Shown here piece by piece: positions 57,678 to 64,000 of a stretch of 64,000 nt of DNA; the stretch's first letter is position 1; each line of letters starts with the position of its first letter. Source of the DNA: Hysterangium stoloniferum (taxonomy: Eukaryota; Basidiomycota; Agaricomycetes; Hysterangiales; Hysterangiaceae). The notes beneath the pieces are model-generated. The model saw only the letters and a program-made list of their open reading frames with translations, made no database searches and was not told where the DNA came from. The DNA lies in assembly GCA_015178975.1 (NCBI GenBank), contig WHVD01000005.1, forward strand, positions 1,488,001 to 1,552,000, read 5' to 3'. The position numbers were made by a program, and so were the translations under genes.

Positions 57678-57861
57678 TGTAAGCCTGGTGGCTTACGACA
57701 TACTGATTACGTTATCACAGACGCGCATAGTAGTTTTTTCATATTGTTTTACTTACCGTCATCATCGTGTATCGTACTCGCCGTTCTCGAGGAATACAGT
57801 TTGGTCCTATCAATGTTTGGACCGATGCCAATGTAAGGCTGCATTAGACAGCAGCCTTTCA
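57678..57861 (+). repeat. Solo LTR of the gag-only element family, CAGAG duplication
   Basis: Starts TGTAAGCCTGGTGGCTTACG and ends GCAGCCTTTCA, 184 bp. It follows the LTRs of the 18168-20090 element on their coding strand (shared TAGTAGTTTTTT, TCAATGTTTGGACCGA, AAGGCTGCATTAGACAGC) with some deletions. CAGAG is duplicated exactly at 57673-57677 and 57862-57866. It arose by LTR-LTR recombination after a full element inserted. Confidence 0.85.
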
Positions 57862-57866
57862 CAGAG

Positions 57867-58413
57867 CATTCCAACACCTCAAGCCATCCCCAAAACCTAC
57901 ATAACACCCCCATTTGGAGAAGAGGTGCAGTGTAAAGACAAAGATAATAAATAAAAGTGAAAGTGAAAGCCCCACTGCTGGAAACCACTAAGCCAACACT
58001 GACTTAGTGATTTCCAACATAAAGTAAACTCCAACCTGAAGGTCAGTAGTAACTCCCCTATAACCTGTTTTAAGGCTAGTAGCCAACATTGTATGGGCCA
58101 ACATACATAAGTTGTGAATTCATGAATATGGGTTTCAAATTGTGTGGGTTTACTGTGGCATAGTCATTACTCCCCTCTTTGGGATAGATGTCCCATCATC
58201 TAGTCAACATGTTGGGTTTTCCACCAAAGTGGCCAGTGTGAAGACCTGTTCCTGGGAACTCCACGGAGTATCCTCCAGATATTATATTAGGTTCTGAACC
58301 ACCTTCCAGACCAGTATCAAGATCTGGAATCCACTGGAACCTGACCCTCATCCCTTAAGTACCATTTAACTTACATCCCATTCTGTCAGTCTGCCCCCCA
58401 ACTAGACACTTTC
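57867..58413. other. Degenerate sequence, no gene recognised
   Basis: Retroelement-like composition. No domain identified and no direct link to the LTR that begins at 58414. Confidence 0.4.
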
Positions 58414-59440
58414 TGTTATGACCCAGAATCTGTCAGACTCTGCTGGACCCGCACATCAACCTGTTTATACCCAACTCTCTGTGTCATTACTGGACTCTGA
58501 CTGGACCCCTGGAACCCCTCTAACAGAGCATAGAACCTTGCTCCCATTATGGTCAAATGACCTGTCATGTTTCAGACCCCACTCCCATTCTGTTCCATCC
58601 CTAATACCTATTTTGGTATTTGCTCGTCTCATTTTATGTTTACTTCTTTTGCACCTCATTATTACCATATTTGGTATTATTACATTTCAAAGTCTATATA
58701 AGTCTCCCATACTCATGTACTTAGAATCCAGTTCAAATCTCGAACTAGTTACACCCTGAATATGTCCTGATCCAGTCCCTACTCCTCTTGTCTGTGTCAT
58801 GAATCAAATTTTACTCAATAAAGTCAAATAAACAATCGAAGAATATTCAACAATATTGAATACAAATGCCTCATTTGACAAAGTATTAATTCATCCTGTT
58901 GATAAAGTGTGAGGCAAAGATAGGACAGAGGCTCATGAATAATTAAGTCGAAGAAAGGCTTGGAAAAAGTTTGATGATTATATAATACAGTAAATAATAT
59001 AATATAGTACAGGTTTTCTGACTGACTTCCTTCATTCCTATCATTGCCCTTATATACTATATATCATTTACCTATAATGATAATATGATATCAAAGTGAA
59101 ATCATCAATGATGTCAAACTGAGACAAGTCGAAGATATTCTCGAAGAATAGTTGAGTTGGAAGTTGAGTTGGAAAGTCCAAGGAATGTCAAAGGAATGTT
59201 GAAGGAATGTCGAAGAAAGTTAAATTGAATATTATTGAAAATTGAGTTTGTATGTTCATGACAGTCTGTCTGTATGCTCGATTTCTGGAATTCCCATGGG
59301 AACTCTGGAATCTACATCTTCCTTGTAGGTGTTCTGTCAGTATGAAATATGGACACCCAAATGAGTGTACAAGGGCACAGCACATAAGCTGAAGCCAAGT
59401 CCATCTCAGCAGTAGCACTACTCTGGTAATTATTCTGACA
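58414..59440 (+). repeat. Solo LTR of gypsy family A, interrupted
   Basis: Begins TGTTATGACCC and shares the family landmarks (TCTAACAGAGC, GGTCAAATGACCTGTCATG, CATTCTGTTCCATCCCTAA). After the inserted LTR at 58795-59263 it resumes and ends with the ACATAAGCTGAAGCCAAG block and ...ATTCTGACA. It is shorter than the 810-bp copy. No clear target duplication. Confidence 0.72.
58795..59263 (+). repeat. Solo LTR, family B, with GTCTG duplication
   Basis: 469 bp, starts TGTCATGAATC and ends GTTCATGACA. GTCTG flanks it exactly (58790-58794, 59264-59268). It carries a TATATACTATATATC segment and an AATAAAG-type signal. A second copy lies inverted at 59996-60485. Confidence 0.93.
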
Positions 59441-59609
59441 CACTCCCTTGTACTAATATCCCTGGAAACTCCCCAGACTTATTACCTGGGGACTCCATAG
59501 GACATTCCCAGAAGAATGTGTTCAGAATAATTACTGGAAAACCTGTGGCTCCAGAGATCCTCAGAACTTATCTGTTCGGAACTTAACAGCCAGGTCAAAA
59601 ACAGATGAG
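59441..59609 (+). pseudogene. Tc1 transposase N-terminal scrap
   Basis: 59490-59590 parallels 60486-60560 (GTGTTCAGAATAATTAC shared, then GGAACTTAAC), the start of a Tc1 transposase, but is broken by stops and ends at the MITE. Confidence 0.55.
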
Positions 59610-59827
59610 TACAGTGAGGGACAAAACCCTTCCAATGATTTTTAGTTGTGCAAAGATTCTTGAATAACTCAAGAACCACTGTAGACACAGACCTGAAATT
59701 TGGTGATTGGTTAGGTCTATATGTTATCTATATGCCTTTAAAATATTATGACATAAGCATTAGTATTTCCCACACTATAAACAAAACACTAATAAAATCA
59801 CATTGGAAGGATTTCGTCCCTGGTATA
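59610..59827. mobile_element. Candidate Tc1-type MITE
   Basis: Two inverted termini face each other about 215 bp apart: left TA|CAGTGAGGGACAAAACCC..., right (reverse complement) TA|TACCAGGGACGAAATCC.... Both continue into CTTCCAATG. TA at both ends fits Tc1/mariner target duplication. The interior has no coding capacity. The left TIR starts CAGTG, usual for Tc1 elements. Confidence 0.62.
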
Positions 59828-59842
59828 AAAAGAACACAAATC

Positions 59843-59950
59843 AAACAATCTGGTACTTGGTATAGCCTCCCTTGGCCTTCAAAACAGCAGGCATACTCTC
59901 TATCAAGTTCTGACAAGTAGAGGCAGGGATCTTCTCCCACTCTGTGTAGT
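59843..59950 (-). pseudogene. Tc1 transposase C-terminal fragment
   Basis: The minus strand encodes EWEKIPASTCQNLIESMPA, then VLKAKGGYTKYQIV and a stop, the standard end of Tc1 transposases (NLIESMP...KGGxTKY). No catalytic residues are retained. Confidence 0.8.
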
Positions 59951-59995
59951 AGATTATAATTCAACTATATCAAATGAAATTTCATGTCAGGACAT

Positions 59996-60485
59996 TGTCA
60001 TGAATGTACAAACTCAAATTTCGATAATATTCAATTTAATATTTCTTCAACATTTCTTCGACATTTCTTCGACATTCCGACTCAATTTCCAACTCGAATT
60101 CCGACTCGACTATTCTTTGACAATATCTTTGACAATCTCAAATATCTTCGACTTGTCTCAGTTTGATGTCATTGATGATTTCACTTTGATATCATATTAT
60201 CATCATAGGTAAATGATATATAGTATATAAGGGCAATGATAGGAATGAAGGAAGTCAGTCAGAAAACCTGTATTATATTATATTATTACTGTATTACATA
60301 ATCATCGAACTTTTCCGAGTCCTTCTTTGACTTATTTATTTGTGAGCCTCTGTGTCCTATCTTTGCCTCAAGCTTTATCAACAGGATGAATTAATACTTC
60401 GTCGAATGAGACATCTTTATTCGATATTGTTGAATATTCTTCGATTGTTTATTTGACTTTATTGAGTAAAATTCGATTCGTGACA
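59996..60485 (-). repeat. Solo LTR, family B, inverted copy, with GACAT duplication
   Basis: 490 bp. Reverse complement of the 58795-59263 copy with small differences; terminal TGTCA/TGACA. GACAT is duplicated at 59991-59995 and 60486-60490. Confidence 0.93.
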
Positions 60486-60999
60486 GACATCCCCAGAAGG
60501 TGTTCAGAATAATTACCAGAAAACCCATGGGACTTCTAGATCTTAGTTTGGAACTTAACAAAATCCTTCAAAATATGACTGGAGAGTCCATTTCAGTGAA
60601 GACTGTTCATAGAGCACTCAAAAAGGCTGGAATGAGGGCTGTGGTGAAGAGAAAAAGGCCTTTACTCACTAAGAGGCATAGGAAGGCAAGAATGGACTTT
60701 GCTCTGGCACACAAAGACTGGACTGTGGATGATTGGAAGAGGGTTGTTTGGTCAGATGAGACAAAAATCAATTGTTTGGGGTCAGATGGGAGGAAGTGGG
60801 TGTGGAAAAGGGCAGGAGAGAGGCTCAGTGATAGGCTGGTTGAGGGTACAGTCAAGTTTGGAGGAGGAAATCTGATGTTGTGGGGCTGTCTGTTCTGGGA
60901 AAGACCAGGATATTCTACCAATATTGATGGAAGGATGGATGCTGACCTTTATGTTGGCATTCTGGAAGATGAACTTTAAGTAACCATAGAGTATTATGG
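60486..60999 (+). pseudogene. Tc1/mariner-type transposase, 3' truncated
   Basis: The frame from about 60500 encodes the Tc3-like helix-turn-helix (SVKTVHRALKKAGMRAVVKR), a basic linker, and the first catalytic block VVWSDETKINCLGSDGRKWV, followed by GGGNLMLWGCLFWERPG. It reaches LYVGILEDEL, then a one-base shift leads to EYYG, and the gene is cut at 60999 by the chromovirus LTR. The second aspartate and third catalytic residue are missing. Confidence 0.85.
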
Positions 61000-61329
61000 T
61001 GTTACGACTGGAATTCCTGCCGGACTTGTAAGGGCAACTCTCTAGACCCCACTAACTCGCACTATGACTGAGTTGGGGTACTAGTAGAGGAAATCCGAAG
61101 TGAGTTTATACCTGTCTAATTACATACATGTAGAATACAATATTACTTACCTAGCAGAGGAAATCTGAAGAGAAAAGTCTAAGGAATCCTCGGCTAGCAG
61201 GTGACTAACTAAAGGTGCAGCGGAGTTTGAAAATGTGATAACAACAAGGTGCCTCCCTCGGTCTTTACTTATGAAACTATATTAAGGAGAGTCAGAAATT
61301 GGAAATTTTAAGATTGTCCCCTGATATCA
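61000..61329 (-). repeat. Chromovirus 3' LTR
   Basis: Minus strand starts TGATATCAGGGGAC at 61329 directly after a purine run (AAAGGGGGGGG, 61330-61340) and ends ...CCAGTCGTAACA at 61000 (TG...CA, 330 bp). The outer end borders Tc1 coding sequence. Confidence 0.75.
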
Positions 61330-61394
61330 CCCCCCCCTTTAAGGTATGGCATCCCGACATGGTGTTGCTGCCAGTAGAGTCCAGGCTTGACCTT

Positions 61395-64000
61395 TCAAAA
61401 CCCTGGAATCTGGGTCACTCGTACTGTGGTGGTTGGAGGTTGCCTTGATCCTCGAATAGGGCCCTGGATTGTTACTGCCTCTGGATGTTGTGTGTGGAAG
61501 TCTGCTGTCAAGGCAGGGGCGAATACCTTATGTCCTGGTTCCCAGCTATTATGTTCCATGCTGAAACCTTGCCATTTTATGAGGTATTCAATTCACCCAT
61601 ATTTCCATCTACTGTCCAATACCTTCTCAACCTCATACTCAACCTCTCCTTCCACCACTATTGGATCTGTGGTGGTTTAGCATGGCGGCCAATGATTGGA
61701 TCCTCAATCTTTGGTGTCAGTTTCACCACATTGAAGACTGGGTGAAGTCTATTCATTGACCTGGGCAATTCCAACCTATAGGCAATTGGTGAGACCTGTT
61801 CAATACCTTAAATGGCCCTAATTGAAGGTGTGAAAGCTTCTTTGAGGGTTGGGCCATTTGAATGTCACTGGCATCTAGGAAAACTTGGTCTCCTGCCTTG
61901 AAGTTTGGTGCTGGGGTTCACCGATGGTTATAGTACTTTGTCATCTCATCCTTTGCTTTAGCCAGTGCTGCTTTTGCCTCTTCAAGAGTTTCAGCCATTT
62001 GATCTCAAAAATCATTTACTGATTCTACCTTGTTGGATCGAAGGTCTGGTTCAAAACCCATTCGTGGATGACGTCCACAGTCTAACATGAATGGTGTCTG
62101 TTGTGTAGATGCATGGATATGGTTGTTATATTGGAATTCTGCAAGTGGGAGAAGATCAACCCAGTCTGATTGGCGCTGATTTACAAAAATCTGTAGATAT
62201 GTCTCCAACTCTTGGTTGACTCTGTCCATCAGCCTGAGGGTGGTAGGCTGTGGAATAGGCTGGTTGAATACCAAGGAGTCAGTATAATTCCCGAGTGACT
62301 TGACTTGCAAACTGTGATCCACGATCTGAGATAACTCACTGTGGAAGTCCATGATGCTTCCACACATCCTTGAAAAAGATCCAAGCTGCACCAACAGAGT
62401 CAACAGTCTTATGTGAAGGTAGGAAGTGTCCACACTTTGTCATGAGATCTACAATCACCATCACTGAATCATACCCTTGGGATTCAGGTAGGTCAACTAT
62501 GAAGTCAACACTAGTTGTATCCCATCGATCTTCTGGTGTGGCATTTGGGTGTAATTCTCCAATTGGCATTCGATGCTGGAACTTGGTGCACATACAGATG
62601 TCACAGGTCTTGACATACTGCCCTATATATCGCAATATGCCTGGCCACCAAAAGTTGTGACTGATCAGCTCTAAGGTCTTCCATCGTCCTGCATGGCCAG
62701 CGATCCGAGAGTCATGATGCTGTTCCACAATTCTACACCTCAGTTCTGGGTCAGTTGGTACATATATTTTTCCCCGATACAATACCAGTCCATCCTCCTC
62801 TGACCATTCCATTAATCTGATGGATCAGCCACCAGATTTTCAGAGCTCCTTCACTGCTGTGATCACTGCTTCCTCCTGTTCACCCTTCTCATTTCCTTGA
62901 TGAATAGCAGCGAGGAATTCATGTTCTGGCCCATGTATTGACACACCCTCCATGGTTTGAATTGGAAAAAACTCTGGCTTAAGTAGGGTTATGTCTGAGT
63001 TGTCACCTTCCCCAGAGCCATGGTCAGCCCAGCGAGAGAGTGCATCAGTTTTGCCCATCGAGTGTCCTGGTCGGTCGTGCAGTTGGAAATCAAAATGTGC
63101 CAAGAACAGGGACCATTGGGCCTGTCTTCAATTTAACTTCTTTGAGGACATGAAGTACTCAAGGTTTTTGTGGTCAGTCCACACCTCCACTGAGTGTCGT
63201 GCCCCCTCTAGAAAATGTCTCCACTCATCAAAGGCACAGATCACTGCAAGCATCTCTTTGTCATGGATCTCATAATTGTGTTTGACAGCTGACAGGCTTT
63301 TTGAGTAAAAGGCAACAGGATGCCACTTTCCATCCTCCTGTTGTTGTGAGAGGACTGCTCCAGTGGCATAGTCTGATGAGTCAGCTTCAACTTGAAATGG
63401 TTTTGAGTCATCAGGCATTGTCAGAATCGGTGCATTTGTAACCAGATCCTTGAGGAAAAGGAAAGCTTGGTCCTCTGTTATAGTCCACCTCCAAGCTGAT
63501 TCCTTTTTTGTGAGGTCAAACAGTGGTTGTGCATGGTGGGAGAAATCTACTATAAATTGCCTATAGAAGTTGGTAAACCCAAGGAAGGCTTGTATCTCTT
63601 TCCAGCTAGTTGGAGTGGGCCAATCACGCACACCTGACACCTTGATTGGGTCCATCTCTGCTTGGTTTTCAGATATGACTAGGCCCAGGTATTCAATATT
63701 TGTTCTTTTGAACTCACACTTCTCTGGCTTAAGGTAGAGCTTATACTCACGAAGACGCTCAAGGACCAGTAATAGGACACGGCGATGTTCCTCAAGTGTC
63801 TTGGTAAAGATGAGGATGTCATCCAGGTAGACACATACGACTCCTTCAGCAATCAAATCCTGAAAAATATCATTCATCATAGTCTGGAAGGTTGCTGGGC
63901 TGTTAGTGAGACCAAAAAACATGACTAAGGGTTCAAACAACCCTCTATTTGTTCGGAAGGCAGCCTTCCACTCATCCCCCTCTTTTATGCAAACATTGTT
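61395..64000 (-). pseudogene. Chromovirus pol (RT-RNase H-integrase-chromodomain), partial
   Basis: RT: FGLTNSPATFQTMMNDIF, the active site YLDDILIF, and GLVISENQAEMDPIKV. RNase H: FQVEADSSDYATGAVLSQQ and HDKEMLAVI. Integrase finger: HHDSRIAGHAGRWKTLE...CDICMCTK, then the core WDTTSVDFIVDLPES. A chromodomain follows near 61640 (GEVEYEVEKVLDSRW and IEYLIKWQGF...WEP), which marks the chromovirus clade and would steer integration to modified histone tails. In-frame TGA codons occur at 63128, 62840, 62825, 62336, 62279, 62005, 61918 and 61593 (left base given), and there are frame changes between 62279 and 61918 and again before the chromodomain. The N-terminal part is outside the window. Confidence 0.9.

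Larger units (their letters stand above)
61000..64000 (-). mobile_element. Ty3/gypsy chromovirus, 3' part, runs off the right edge
   Basis: Minus-strand order: RT, RNase H, integrase, chromodomain, PPT, 3' LTR. The 5' LTR and gag lie beyond 64000. It inserted into the Tc1 transposase pseudogene at 60999/61000, so it is younger than that copy. Confidence 0.88.

Noticed and set aside
59610..59960. Interpretation as the IR/DR double repeat of one Tc1 element
   Set aside because: The two repeat units face each other instead of being direct repeats, so a MITE fits better.

Overview
The window looks like nuclear DNA of a filamentous basidiomycete, most likely an Agaricomycete. The host genes are split by many short introns (about 50-60 bp, GT-AG plus one GC-AG). 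They encode typical fungal housekeeping proteins, and the transposable elements (chromovirus Ty3/gypsy, Ty1/copia, Tc1, gag-only LTR elements) are of types common in basidiomycetes. Placement near the Cantharellales is only a guess.

Gene islands alternate with transposon graveyards. (1) 0.15-9.6 kb: Mcp1-like mitochondrial membrane protein (-), spartin/senescence-domain protein (-), ribosomal protein L7 (+) whose second intron appears to host a C/D snoRNA, an HMG-box regulator (+) and a multipass membrane protein (-). (2) 10.8-20.1 kb: a decayed gypsy element whose 3' LTR is split by a solo LTR of the same family, itself split by a third insertion; then a complete gag-only LTR element with matching 5-bp target duplications. 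(3) 21.5-25.4 kb: an intron-rich oligopeptide (OPT) transporter. (4) 25.9-45.4 kb: a cluster of F-box genes and fragments (four with full-length frames, at least four broken) formed by segmental duplication. One duplicate block is cut by a copia element (32872-37943) that has both LTRs, PBS, PPT and a 5-bp target duplication but inactivating lesions. (5) 47.8-56.1 kb: a dense island with a CBM21 PP1-targeting subunit (+), the polyadenylation factor Pfs2 (-), an RBR ubiquitin ligase (-) and a Rab11/Ypt3 GTPase (-). (6) 56.9-64 kb: copia fragments, three solo LTRs with target duplications, Tc1/MITE pieces and the 3' part of a chromovirus entering from the right edge.

The host genes do not form one pathway. 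The most informative content is structural. Six insertions have exact 5-bp duplications (TATGT, CAAGA, CCCAT, GTCTG, GACAT, CAGAG), which give clean boundaries and a nesting order. The chromovirus pol is closed by at least eight in-frame TGA codons, as expected from C-to-T decay at CGA. Two near-full-length inverted solo LTRs could fold into a long hairpin. Exon boundaries are inferred from splice signals and reading frame only; no database search was possible.
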